Shown piece by piece: positions 49,597 to 58,855 of a stretch of 64,000 bases of DNA (position 1 is its first letter; each line of letters opens with the position of its first letter). The DNA lies in contig NZ_JACHDB010000002.1 of the NCBI RefSeq assembly GCF_014200805.1, positions 1,178,001 through 1,242,000 on the forward strand. Direction: 5' to 3'. The notes below the pieces were generated by a model. It made no database searches and was not told the origin of the DNA. It saw only the letters and a list, made by a program, of their open reading frames with translations. The translations under genes and the position numbers were made by a program. The DNA is from Nocardiopsis composta. GTDB taxonomy: Bacteria > Actinomycetota > Actinomycetes > Streptosporangiales > Streptosporangiaceae.

Positions 49597-51337
49597 TCAG
49601 CCGCGCAGCGCCCACCCCCGGCTCTGCGAGCGGCGGCGCCAGAACCCGGCGTACAGGCCGCCCTCGGCGAGCAGCTCGTCGTGCCGCCCCTGTTCGCGGA
49701 TCCGGCCGTCCTGCAGCACCAGGATCCGGTCGGCGTCGCGGACCGTCTCCAGCCGGTGCGCGATGACCAGCACGGTGCGCCCGGCGCGCAGCGAGCCCAG
49801 CGCCTCGGCGACCGCCGCCTCGTTCTGCGGGTCGAGCGCGGCGGTCGCCTCGTCCAGCAGCACGATCGGGGCGTCCTTGAGCAGGGCCCGGGCGATCGAC
49901 ACCCGCTGCCGCTCGCCGCCGGAGAGCTGCGCGCCCCGCTCGCCGACCCGGGTCGCCCAGCCGTCCGGCAGCCGGTCGACGACCTCGTCCAGCCGGGCCC
50001 GCCGGCTCGCCTCGCGCAGCTCGGCGCCGGTGGCCCCGGGCCGGCCCAGCCGCACGTTCTCCTCGATGGTCCCGTCGAACAGGTAGACGTCCTGGAAGAC
50101 CAGGGCGAGCCGGCGCATCAGCGCCTCGGTGCCGATGTCGCGCACGTCCACCCCGCCGATCGCCACCGTCCCCGCGTCGGCGTCGAAGAACCGGGCGATG
50201 AGCCGGGTGACGGTCGTCTTGCCGCTGCCGGACGGCCCGACGAGCGCGGTGGTGCCGCCCTCGGGGGCGGTGAACGAGACGCCCTTCAGCACCGGGACCG
50301 CCTCGCCGCCCTCGGCGGGGTAGCCGAAGTGCACGCCGGTGAAGGACACGTCGCTGCTCTCGGGCTCGCGGGGCGCGCCGGGCTCGGGCAGCGGCGGGGT
50401 CTCCAGCAGCTCGACCGCGCGCCGCAGGTTGGCGGTGGCCACCCGCAGCGCGCCGCCGTACTCGCTGAGCAGGGAGAGCGGCTCCACGAACCGGTTGGCC
50501 AGCACCAGCATGGCCACCAGCAGGGCCAGGTCGATCTCGCCGCCCAGCGCCAGCGCCACCGCGGTCACCAGCACCAGGGTGAAGGTGAGCTGGGCGACCC
50601 AGGAGTTGAGCAGCAGCGCGGGCACGCCGAGCAGCAGCGCGCGCCGCTCGGCGGTGCGCTGGCGCAGCAGCGCGTCGTCGAGCAGGGCGTGCCCGCGCTC
50701 GGTGGCGCCGAAGGAGCGCAGCACCCCCTGGGCGCCGGCGAACTCCACCACCCGGTCGCTGGTCTCGGCGGCGCTGTCGTGCACCCGCGCGTCGGTGCGC
50801 TGGGACAGGTGGGCCGACAGCCGGAAGGCGCCCCACAGCAGCGGCGCGGTGGCCAGCGCGGCCGCCGCCACCCGCCACTCCAGGAAGAACATCGCCGCGA
50901 CCACGGTGGCCGGGGTGACCACCGCGGTGACCACCGGCTGGATCAGGTGCGCCGGGGCGCCGGAGACGTTCACCACCCCGCTGCCGGCCAGCTTGGCCCA
51001 GCCGCCCCACCCGGTCGCCGTCGAACCAGCCCAGCGGCAGCGTCACCGCGTGCTCGCCGATCCGGCGGTGCAGGATGCCCAGCAGGTGGCCGCTGACCGT
51101 GTAGCCCATCGTCTGCTGCACATAGGACAGCACCCAGCAGGCGACGGTCCCGGCGGCCAGCGCGGCCAGCCACCGGGCGGCCCCGGCGGTGTCGCCGTCC
51201 AGCAGCGCGCGCAGCACCGGCACCAGCAGGGTGAAGGTCAGGCCCTGCACCACGCAGTAGGCGATGAGCGCGGTGAAGTAGCGGCGCAGCAGCGCGGCCC
51301 CCGCCGGGTCCATGACGCGGAACAGGCTGCGGATCAC
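49597..51337 (-). pseudogene. Second YbtQ/IrtB-like ABC half-transporter, frameshifted
   Basis: GTG at 51337, GTGA-coupled to the partner gene, opens a YbtQ-like protein (IRSLFRVMDPAG ... LPLGWFDGDRVGRLG). Near 50991-51003 the frame breaks: one extra base in GGGCCAAGCTGGCC stops LGKLAGSGVVNVSGAP from being read continuously. The rest, in the shifted frame, is a normal membrane and ATPase domain with GPSGSGKTT, VFQDVYLFDGTIEENV, LSGGERQRVSIARALL and IVLLDEATAALD. Removing one base gives 579 residues, exactly the length of the paralogue at 21007. It is therefore either a recent null mutation or a sequencing error. If true, the partner subunit at 51334 is orphaned. Confidence 0.85.
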
Positions 51338-53229
51338 GGTGCCTCCTTCCCCGGGGCGCCGGCGCCGCCGGACGCGCCGTCGGTGTCGTTCCGGGCGGGC
51401 TCGGGCGCGGTGCCGCCGGGCCCGCCCCCGCCGCCGTGCGCGGCCCACATGGCCGCGTACCGCCCGCCGGCGGCGATCAGCTCGGCGTGCGTGCCGCGCT
51501 CGACGATGCGGCCGCCGTCCAGCACCGCGATCTGGTCGGCGCCGGCGATGGTGGCCAGCCGGTGCGCGATGACCAGCAGGGTGCGCCCCTCCACCAGGCG
51601 GGACAGCGCCTCCTGGATCTCGGCCTCGGACTCGGGGTCGGCGAACGCGGTGGCCTCGTCCAGCACCAGCACCGGCGGGTCGGCCAGCAGAGCCCGGGCG
51701 ATGCCGATCCGCTGGGCCTCGCCGCCGGAGAACCGGGCGTCCTCGCCGGCCACCGAGTCGTAGCCGCGCGGCAGCCGGGCGATCCGGTCGTGGATGCGCG
51801 CGGCGCGCGCGGCCCGCTCCACGTCGGCGGCGCCGGCGCCGGGCCGGCCCAGCGCGATGTTCTCCGCGACCGTGGTGCGCAGCAGCCGCGTCTCCTGGAA
51901 GACGAACCCGACGTGCCGGTAGAGCTCGGCGGGTTCGATGTGCCGCAGGTCGACCCCGCCGAGGGTGACGGCCCCCGCGGTGGGGTCGCGGAACCGGGGG
52001 AGCAGCTGGGCCAGCGTGGACTTGCCCGCGCCGGACGGGCCGACCAGCGCGGTGACGGTGCCCGGGCGCAGCTCCAGGTCGATGCCGCTGAGCACCTCGG
52101 TCCGCCCGTCGTAGCCGAAGGCGACGCCGGAGAAGCGGACGTGCTCGTCGGCGGGTGCTTCGGGGTGCACCACGGGGGGCAGCTCCTCGGCGGCCAGCAC
52201 CTCGCCCACCCGCTCCGCGGCGGCCTTGGCGGTGCGCAGCCGGGTGGTGGTCTGCTCCAGCGCCAGCAGCGGGCCGGCCAGGCCCAGCCCGAGCAGGACG
52301 AAGGGCACCACGTCCACCGGCTCGGTCCAGCCGAGCGCGGTGAAGCCGGTGCCGGCCGCCAGCACCAGCAGCAGCACGGTCGGCGGGGCGACGGCGATGT
52401 AGGCCAGGGCGCTGGTCCGGGCCATCGGCCGCATCCAGGACAGGAAGAAGGCGCGGAAGTCGTCGGCGGCCTTCTGGAACGCGCGGTGCGCCTGCCCGCT
52501 CCGGCCGAAGACCTTGAGCACCGCGATGCCCTCGACGAACTCCACCACGGCCGCGTTGATCCGCGCCATCGCCTCGGAGTGCCGCGCCATCTGGTCGCCG
52601 AAGCCGCGCATCAGCAGCGCCATGGTGAGCGCGTACAGCGGCAGCGGCGCCAGGGTGACCAGGGCCAGCCGCCAGTCGGCCCACAGCAGGTAGCCGGTGA
52701 TGAGCAGCGGGGTGACCACCGCCGAGGCGATGTCGAGCAGCGCGTGCGCCACCACGTGGTGCATGGCGGTGACGTCGTCCTGCACCACCTGCTTGACCCG
52801 GCCGGAGCCGCGGTCGTCGAACCAGCCCAGCGGCACCCGCCCGAGCCGGGCGGCGATGGACCGGCGGAGCAGCAGGGTGAGGGTGTTGTCGGCGAAGTGC
52901 GTGATCAGGCCGGCCGCGCCGAACAGCGCGAACCGGGCGGCCAGCGCGACGACGGCGATCCCGGCGACCCGCCAGACCTGGCCGGGGTCGACCGGGCCGG
53001 GCGCGAACAGGATCCGCGCCAGCTCCACCACGGCGATGAACGGCACGATCGCGGCGGCCGACGCGGCGACCTGCAGCAGCAGGGCGATCGCCAGCCGCCC
53101 GCGGATCGGGCGCAGCAGGGTGCCCAGGCCGGTGCCGGTCGCGGGAGCGGGGGAGCGGGGAGGGGCGTGCGCCGCCGCGCCGCCCGCAGTGCGCCAGTCC
53201 CCGGCCGTGCTCTCCGTCTCGATGGCCAT
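51334..53229 (-). CDS. Second YbtP/IrtA-like ABC half-transporter
   Basis: A 631-residue permease-ATPase fusion, paralogue of the protein at 19196. Membrane domain about 35-330 with VPLGWFDDRGSGRVKQVVQDDVTAMHHVVAHALL; ATPase with GPSGAGKST, VFQETRLLRTTVAENIALG, FSGGEAQRIGIARALL and VLVLDEATAFADPESE. Phe replaces the first Leu of the LSGG signature. C-terminal tail rich in Gly, Pro and Ala. I start at ATG 53229 (MAIETE), preceded by GGAGAG; ATG 53241 lacks a ribosome binding site. With its damaged partner it should import ferric siderophore. Confidence 0.9.
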   Translation of the reverse strand: MAIETESTAGDWRTAGGAAAHAPPRSPAPATGTGLGTLLRPIRGRLAIALLLQVAASAAAIVPFIAVVELARILFAPGPVDPGQVWRVAGIAVVALAARFALFGAAGLITHFADNTLTLLLRRSIAARLGRVPLGWFDDRGSGRVKQVVQDDVTAMHHVVAHALLDIASAVVTPLLITGYLLWADWRLALVTLAPLPLYALTMALLMRGFGDQMARHSEAMARINAAVVEFVEGIAVLKVFGRSGQAHRAFQKAADDFRAFFLSWMRPMARTSALAYIAVAPPTVLLLVLAAGTGFTALGWTEPVDVVPFVLLGLGLAGPLLALEQTTTRLRTAKAAAERVGEVLAAEELPPVVHPEAPADEHVRFSGVAFGYDGRTEVLSGIDLELRPGTVTALVGPSGAGKSTLAQLLPRFRDPTAGAVTLGGVDLRHIEPAELYRHVGFVFQETRLLRTTVAENIALGRPGAGAADVERAARAARIHDRIARLPRGYDSVAGEDARFSGGEAQRIGIARALLADPPVLVLDEATAFADPESEAEIQEALSRLVEGRTLLVIAHRLATIAGADQIAVLDGGRIVERGTHAELIAAGGRYAAMWAAHGGGGGPGGTAPEPARNDTDGASGGAGAPGKEAP

Positions 53230-53292
53230 GCGGCTCTCCATCAGCGCTGCGCCGCCGGGAGCGGACTCGGCGGCAACGGATTCTTCGAAGGG

Positions 53293-53313
53293 TTTCGCGA
53301 TATATTGTCGCGA
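53293..53313. promoter_or_regulatory. TTTCGCGA-type inverted repeat upstream of the ABC pair
   Basis: TTTCGCGATATATTGTCGCGA places two TCGCGA units 7 bp apart around an AT core, 64-84 bp upstream of the ABC start at 53229. It resembles the element at 38342-38376 before the MMPL gene. Candidate operator for a shared regulator, identity unknown. Confidence 0.55.
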
Positions 53314-53410
53314 TCGATAGAGGTGACCCTAACAGCCACCGCCCGGCCGGGTGCGCCCCGCCCCTTGGACGGCGGTGTGAGATGTCGATTATGCGGCACC
53401 ATGTCGCTGA

Positions 53411-53429
53411 ATAGCTTAGGCATGCTTTA
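53411..53429. promoter_or_regulatory. Weak iron-box-like site before the ECF operon
   Basis: ATAGCTTAGGCATGCTTTA matches the DtxR/IdeR consensus at 12 of 19 positions, keeping the TTAGGC core. It lies in an AT-rich patch 74 bp before the ECF S-component start and 182 bp from the divergent ABC start. Suggestive only. Confidence 0.4.
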
Positions 53430-53502
53430 CTTCTTCTGATCCGCGCCCCCGTGTCCCCGCCGGGCACACCGCCGTGCCCGGCGCCGCAGAAGGAGAACGA
53501 GA

Positions 53503-54066
53503 ATGAGGAAGCGGTTCAGCACCCGGCTGCTGATGACCTGCGCGGCCCTGGGCGTGGCCACCGGCGTCCTGCTCATCCCCGCCTACCTGGTGATGACCGT
53601 GCTGATGACGGCCGCGCCGCTGGTCGTGCTGGCCCTGCAGGGCGCCTGGTTCCTGCCCCCGATGCTCGCCCTCGCCCTGCTGCGCACCCCCGGCGCCGGC
53701 GCGCTGACCAGCACCATCGCCGGGCTGGCCTGCGTACCGTTCACCGGCTACGGCTGGGCCGCGGTCGGTATGGGCCTGATGTGGGGCGCCATCGCCGAGC
53801 TGCCGTTCCTGCTCACCCTCTACCGGGTCTGGCGGGCCTGGCTGTTCGTCGCCGGCGCCGCGGTGATCGGCGCCGCCGCCGGCGTCCCCACCTACACCGG
53901 CTACGGCATCGACCAGATGGCCCCGCTCACCCAGGCCGCCGCCATCGCGATGATGCCGCTCACCACCGCGGTGTTCACCGTGCTGGCGCTGGTGCTCGCC
54001 AAGGGGCTGGCCAAGGCCGGCGTGGCCGCCGGCACCGGCCGCGACGACACCGCCGAGGCGGTCTGA
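53503..54066 (+). CDS. ECF transporter substrate-binding (S) component
   Basis: A 187-residue membrane protein with about six hydrophobic helices (for example LLMTCAALGVATGVLLIPAYLVM, GAWFLPPMLALALL, AWLFVAGAAVIGAAAG) and no soluble domain. The layout resembles YkoE/MptD-like S components, which capture a vitamin or metal chelate and hand it to the ECF module. It is the first gene of an S-A-T operon (3 bp before the ATPase), so it is a dedicated, group I-type ECF system. The ligand is unknown; position beside siderophore genes suggests a metal complex or a cofactor precursor. ATG start after GAAGGAGAACGAG. Confidence 0.8.
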   Translation: MRKRFSTRLLMTCAALGVATGVLLIPAYLVMTVLMTAAPLVVLALQGAWFLPPMLALALLRTPGAGALTSTIAGLACVPFTGYGWAAVGMGLMWGAIAELPFLLTLYRVWRAWLFVAGAAVIGAAAGVPTYTGYGIDQMAPLTQAAAIAMMPLTTAVFTVLALVLAKGLAKAGVAAGTGRDDTAEAV

Positions 54067-54069
54067 GGC

Positions 54070-55961
54070 GTGCCCGGCGACGTCCTGCTGGAGGCCCGCG
54101 AGGTGCGGGTCCGCTACCGTTCCTCGGCGGCGGCCCGCCCGAGCGGCGTCTCGCTCACCGCCGCCCCGGGCGAGGTGCTGCTGCTCCTCGGCCCCTCCGG
54201 CTGCGGCAAGTCGATCTTCGGGCTGACCCTCAACGGGCTGGTCCCGCACAGCGTCCCCGCGGCGATGGGCGGCACCGTCGCCGTCGGCGGGCTGGACACC
54301 CGGGAGTCCTCCACCGCCGAGCTGGCCGCCTCGGTCGGCATGGTCTTCCAGGATCCCGACGCCCAGGTCGTCACCGGCACCGTGCTCGACGAGGTCTGCT
54401 TCGGCCTGGAGAACCTGCTGCTGCCGGCCGGGGAGGTCCTCGACCGGGCGGCGGAGGCGATCGCCGCGGTCGGCCTGGCCGGCAGGGAGGACGACGACCC
54501 CGACACCCTCTCCGGCGGCGGCCGGCAGCGGCTCGCCCTGGCCTGCGCCCTGGCCATGCGCCCCCGGCTGCTGGTGCTCGACGAGCCCACCGCCAACCTC
54601 GACCCGGCCGGCTCCCGGGAGCTGTACGCGCTGCTCCGCACCCTCACCGCCGACCGGTCCCGCGCCGTCGTGCTGATCGAGCACGACCTGGACGACGCCA
54701 TCGACCTGGTCGACCGGGTCGCGGTGCTCGACGCCGACGGCGCCCTCCTCCTGCAGGGCCCGCCGCGCACCGTCTTCGCCGAGCACGCCGCGGAGCTCGA
54801 CGAACTCGGCGTCTGGCTGCCCACCGCGGTACTGGCCGCCCGCCGCCTCGCCGCCGCCGGCGCGCCGTTCTCCCCGCTCCCGCTCACCCCCGAGGAGTTC
54901 GCCGCCACCGCCGCCGCGGCCCCGAACCTGCCCGCCCCCGCCCCCGGGGAAGAGCAGCGCACCGCCGCGGTTCCGTGTCCGCCCGCGCCCACCCCCGGGG
55001 GAGAAGACCACACCGCCGCCGGGGATCCTCCCCCGCCCCTCGAAACGGCCGGGGCGGAGAAGGAGGGGAAACCGGGCGATCCGAACCCGGGAACCGCCGC
55101 CCCGCCCGCCAAGACACACCTTCGGACGGCCCGCCCGGCCGCCGCCACCGTCTCCACCCCCGCCATCGAGATCCGCGGGCTCACCGTCCGGCGCGGCGAC
55201 CGCCTCGCCCTGGACGGGGTGGAGATGGACGTTCCCGAGCACGACTTCCTCGCCGTCGTCGGCGGCAACGGCGCGGGCAAGACCACCCTGGCCCAGGCGG
55301 TCGCCGGGGTGCGGCCCGGCCCGCGCGGCACGGTGCGGGTGCGCGGGCGCGACGTCGCGCGGATCCCCGCCGGCGAACTGGCCGCGCAGGTCGGCTACGT
55401 GTTCCAGAACCCCGAGCACCAGTTCGTCACCGGCTCGGTCCACGACGAGCTGGCACACGGCCCGCGGGTCCGCCGGTGGCCGCGGGAGCGGGTCCGCACC
55501 GAGGTCGAGGCGCTCCTGCACCGGTTCGGCCTGGAGCGCTACCGCGACGTCAACCCCTTCCTGCTCTCCCACGGGGAGAAGCGGCGGCTCTCCGTGGCGG
55601 CCGCGCTGGCCGGCGGACCGGACCTGCTGGTGCTCGACGAACCCACCTTCGGCCAGGACCGCGCCCGCGCCGGCGAGCTGCTCTCCCTCCTCGCCGAGCT
55701 GCACTCCGACGGCCGCACGGTCGTCGCGGTCACCCACGACCTCCAGCTGGTCGCCGAGCACGCGCGCAGCGTCGCGGTCCTCTCCGGCGCCCGCCTGCTG
55801 GCGCACGGCCCCGTCCGGGAGGTCCTCAGCGACGAGGCGCTGCTGGAGAAGGCCGGGCTCCGCCCGCCCCGCTGCGCCGTCTGGCCGCCCCGCTCGCCGC
55901 CCGCCACCCCTCCTGGGGCGCGGTGCAGCGCCTCGGCGACCTGCCGGGAGGAGACCGATGA
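54070..55961 (+). CDS. ECF transporter ATPase, two fused ABC domains (C-terminal frameshift)
   Basis: Two ATPases in one chain. Unit 1 (about 5-235): GPSGCGKSI, VFQDPDAQVVTGTV, LSGGGRQRLALACAL, LLVLDEPTANLD. Unit 2 (about 365-590): GGNGAGKTT, VFQNPEHQFVTGSV, LSHGEKRRLSVAAAL, LLVLDEPTFGQD. The Q-loop FQ(D/N)P and LSxGxxxR are typical of ECF A components. They are joined by a 100-residue Pro/Ala/Glu-rich linker. After LLEKAGLRPP (near 55872) one C appears missing; restoring it gives LRRLAAPLAARHPSWGAVQRLGDLPGG and a stop at 55961 that overlaps the T-component ATG. As written, the frame instead runs on to 57096, through ecfT and into the CRISPR array. The core is intact either way. GTG start. 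Confidence 0.85.
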
Positions 55962-56833
55962 GCACGCGCACCGCGCCCGCGCCGGTGGGCGGAACGACCG
56001 GGCGGGAGGCGCCGCGCGCGGACCGGCGCCGCACCGGGTGGCGCTCCTTCCTGTGGCGGTTCGACCCGCTGGCCAAGGCGGCCGGCCCGCTGCCCGCCAT
56101 GGTCCTCGTCTTCCTCACCCGGGACCCGTGGACCCCCGGCCTGTTCGCGGCGGCGGCGCTGGCCGCCATCGTGCTGGGCGCCGGCGTCCCGCTCGCCCGG
56201 ATGGCGGCGGCCGCCGCGATCGGCCTCCCGCTCGCCGCGCTGCTCACCGCGAGCTTCGCGCTGACCACCGCCCCGGAGCTCGCCGCGGGCACCCCGATCC
56301 TGCTCGACCTGGGACCGCTGCAGATCCGCCAGGGCGCGGCCGAGGTGGGCGCGGCCACCGCGATGCGCCTGCTCGCCCTGCTCTGCCTGGTCCTGGTCGG
56401 CGGCCTGACCACGCCCCCCGTCGACCTGGTCCGCGCGCTGGTGCAGCACCTCAAGGTGCCCTACCGGATCGGCTACAGCGGGATGGCGGCCTTCCGGTTC
56501 GCCCCGCGCTTCCGCCGCGAGCTGGAGATCATCCGCCTCGCCCACCGCGCCCGCGGCACCGCCCACCGCGGCCCGCTGGGCCCGCTGCGCCGCGCCGGCC
56601 GGATGGCCGTCCCCCTGCTCGCCGGCGGCGTCCGCCACGGCGAACGCGTCGCCCTCGCCATGGACGCCCGCGCCTTCGGCGCCCACCCCACCCGCACCGA
56701 ACGCCACACCCTCCGCTTCACCCTCCGCGACGCCCTCTTCATCCTGACCTGCTGGACCCTGACCGCCCTCTTCTTCTGGCTGACCCACACCGCGGGCCTG
56801 CTCGCCCCCCTCGCCTTCGACACCCGAGGCTGA
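55958..56833 (+). CDS. ECF transporter transmembrane (T) component
   Basis: A 291-residue EcfT. It has five or so helices and, in the coupling region, the two Ala-Arg-Gly-type motifs HRARGTAHRG and MDARAFGAH that dock on the ATPases. RFDPLAKAAGPLPAMV near the N terminus is typical. ATG start overlaps the repaired stop of the ATPase (ATGA). It completes the S-A-T set and is the last gene before the CRISPR leader, 151 bp away. Confidence 0.88.
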   Translation: MSTRTAPAPVGGTTGREAPRADRRRTGWRSFLWRFDPLAKAAGPLPAMVLVFLTRDPWTPGLFAAAALAAIVLGAGVPLARMAAAAAIGLPLAALLTASFALTTAPELAAGTPILLDLGPLQIRQGAAEVGAATAMRLLALLCLVLVGGLTTPPVDLVRALVQHLKVPYRIGYSGMAAFRFAPRFRRELEIIRLAHRARGTAHRGPLGPLRRAGRMAVPLLAGGVRHGERVALAMDARAFGAHPTRTERHTLRFTLRDALFILTCWTLTALFFWLTHTAGLLAPLAFDTRG

Positions 56834-56984
56834 CGGGAGGGGCCACCCCCGAACCCCGGAGAGGGCCGCAAGAACGCCGACACACTCCGACAACGAGAGG
56901 CAACGCCCTTGCGGCACGGGGGGAGAAGAGCGGAAGTGGTTCAAAACAAGACGTTGCTTGGTGTATCGTCCCAGGTCATCAAGA
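56834..56984 (+). promoter_or_regulatory. CRISPR leader region
   Basis: The 151 bp before the first repeat are AT-richer in their last 50 bp (GTTCAAAACAAGACGTTGCT, then GTGTATCG) than anything nearby, as expected of a leader holding the array promoter. The repeat sense strand, judged from its likeness to the E. coli type I-E repeat, and the degenerate last repeat at the far end both place the leader here. Confidence 0.65.
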
Positions 56985-57864
56985 CTGCTCCCCGCGCACG
57001 CGGGGATGGTCCCCCGGCGTGCACGTTGGTGGTGGACCAGGCCGCCTGCTCCCCGCGCACGCGGGGATGGTCCCAGGTCGGCCACCGCGATGTTGACCAG
57101 AGAGGTGCTGCTCCCCGCGCACGCGGGGATGGTCCCTTGGTGACTTCGAACGCGCGTCCTTGGTCGTCCTGCTCCCCGCGCACGCGGGGATGGTCCCCAG
57201 TACGTCGCCGACGTGATGGAGGCCATCGACTGCTCCCCGCGCACGCGGGGATGGTCCCCGGTCCCGGGCGGTGTCGATCCGCCAGTTGACCTGCTCCCCG
57301 CGCACGCGGGGATGGTCCCTGATCCGCGCGCTGTTCGATCGCTGCCAAGAACTGCTCCCCGCGCACGCGGGGATGGTCCCTTCCGCGGGCGGCCCCGGCC
57401 GGTGTCGGTGAGCTGCTCCCCGCGCACGCGGGGATGGTCCCCGGTCGATCTCTTGCTCTTGACGTAAGTACGTCTGCTCCCCGCGCACGCGGGGATGGTC
57501 CCCTGGACGGTACGCCTGGCGTCATGCTCGGAGACTGCTCCCCGCGCACGCGGGGATGGTCCCGTCGGCGGCGAGTGCGGCCGCCTCGCTGAGGCCTGCT
57601 CCCCGCGCACGCGGGGATGGTCCCGAGCCCGCCGCTTTTCTTTTCCAGGTGCTCGACTGCTCCCCGCGCACGCGGGGATGGTCCCTCCCGGTAGGTCGGT
57701 ATCCCCCTGGCCTATCGCTGCTCCCCGCGCACGCGGGGATGGTCCCCATCGTGGGTGTATACGGAGGCAAGGGCGGGACTGCTCCCCGCGCACGCGGGGA
57801 TGGTCCCGCCTCGGGGCTCTCCTGCATGGCCTGGGGCGCCTGCTCCCCGCGCACGCGGGGATGG
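56985..57864 (+). CRISPR. Type I-E CRISPR array, 15 repeats and 14 spacers
   Basis: Repeats are 29 bp, starting CTGCTCCCCGCGCACG and ending CGGGGATGGTCCC, with a CCCCGCG/CGCGGGG stem like the E. coli and Streptomyces type I-E repeats. They begin at 56985, 57046, 57108, 57169, 57230, 57291, 57352, 57413, 57474, 57535, 57596, 57657, 57718, 57779 and 57840. Spacers are 32 bp, except the second, which is 33. All repeats are identical except the last, whose end changes from GGTCCC to GGAGCT, marking the old, leader-distal end. No Cas3, Cascade or Cas1-Cas2 gene is in the window, so effectors must be elsewhere or lost. No spacer obviously matches DNA in this window. Confidence 0.97.
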
Positions 57865-58108
57865 AGCTGGAGGGATCAGAGGAGGCTCTTTGGTAATCGG
57901 ACCGCGGGATCCGTCCGGTCCTCTCATCGCCTTGCGGTGCCGCCAGTGACACCGCGTCATGACTTCATCCGCAGGAACGTCATGGCCGGGGGGTGACGCG
58001 GGCGCACTGCCGGAGCGGTGCGGTGGCGGTTGGAATGGGGGCATGCCCGCTACACCGGTCATCGACCCACCACCGACTCCCCGCGACGGCGGTGCCGAGG
58101 AGCACGAC

Positions 58109-58744
58109 ATGGCCCTGACTCTGCCGCAACGGCTCTACCTGCTCAGCTATGACCTCGACCGGAACCGGTTGGACCCGGTCAGTGCCGCCTGCCGGGATCA
58201 TCTGCTGAGCGCCGCGGCGCTGGTCGAGCTGGTCCTCGGCGGGTGGGTGCGCGACCAGGGCGGTCGGGCGGTGCGCACCGGGGTCGGGGCGCCGGGGGAC
58301 TCCTTCCTGGTCGAGGTGCTGGCCGGGGTGTCCACGGACCGGCCGCGGCCATGGGTCAACGCCGTCATGAGCCAGATGACGCGGGCCGAGGGGACCGTGC
58401 GCGGGCAGCTCGCCGCGGGCGGGGCGGTCACGGTGGGCCGCGGCCGGGTGCTGGGGCTGTTCCCCACCCGCACGGTCGCCCCCGGGCGCCCCGAAGAGCT
58501 CCGCCGGCTGCGCGAGCGGATCCGCGGGGCGGTCCTCTCCGGCCGCGATCCGCAGGCGGTCCCCATCGAGGACGCGGCCCTGGCCGTGATCGCGGTCGAG
58601 GGCGACGTCTGGACCCTGCTCGCCCCGAAGGAGCGCAGGCGGCACAGGAAGGCGCTCCGGGCGCTCCGCGACCGCTTCGACGCCGAGTTCCCCAGGCTGC
58701 GCAGGGCGATCTGCATGGCCGTGGCGCACAGCAGGTCCGCCTAG
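58109..58744 (+). CDS. GPP34 (GOLPH3/VPS74-like) family protein
   Basis: A 211-residue soluble protein opening LTLPQRLYLLSYDLDRNRLDPVSAACRDHLLSAAALVELVLGGWVRDQGG, the typical start of bacterial GPP34 proteins, which share the fold of the eukaryotic Golgi phosphoinositide-binding protein GOLPH3. The C terminus reads DVWTLLAPKERRRHRKALRALRDRF. In actinomycetes the family is common, often multi-copy, and of unknown function. I start at ATG 58109, preceded by GAGGAGC; a longer frame opens at 57959, directly after the CRISPR array, but lacks support. Confidence 0.88.
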   Translation: MALTLPQRLYLLSYDLDRNRLDPVSAACRDHLLSAAALVELVLGGWVRDQGGRAVRTGVGAPGDSFLVEVLAGVSTDRPRPWVNAVMSQMTRAEGTVRGQLAAGGAVTVGRGRVLGLFPTRTVAPGRPEELRRLRERIRGAVLSGRDPQAVPIEDAALAVIAVEGDVWTLLAPKERRRHRKALRALRDRFDAEFPRLRRAICMAVAHSRSA

Positions 58745-58855
58745 CCGCGCCCGCCCGTACCTGCGGCGCGCCGCCGCGGAGCGCGCGGCCGGGCCGCCGG
58801 ACCGGTGGCGTTGGAGCGGACCGACCGATACCGACAAGGCAAGGAGCCCATCACC

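Noticed and set aside
51334-53229. Drug exporter annotation for the second ABC pair
   Set aside because: Exporter fold alone would allow it, but close likeness to the YbtP-like protein at 19196 and the siderophore context favour metallophore transport.
54070-57096. A single 1008-residue protein running from the ECF ATPase through ecfT into the CRISPR array
   Set aside because: Everything after about residue 603 is out-of-frame ecfT and repeat DNA. One missing base near 55873 explains it and restores an ATGA overlap with ecfT.
56941-57896. Several repeat-containing open frames (motifs like ACSPRTRGWS or IPACAGS)
   Set aside because: They are translations of the CRISPR repeats on either strand; the 61-bp periodicity and type I-E repeat settle the matter.
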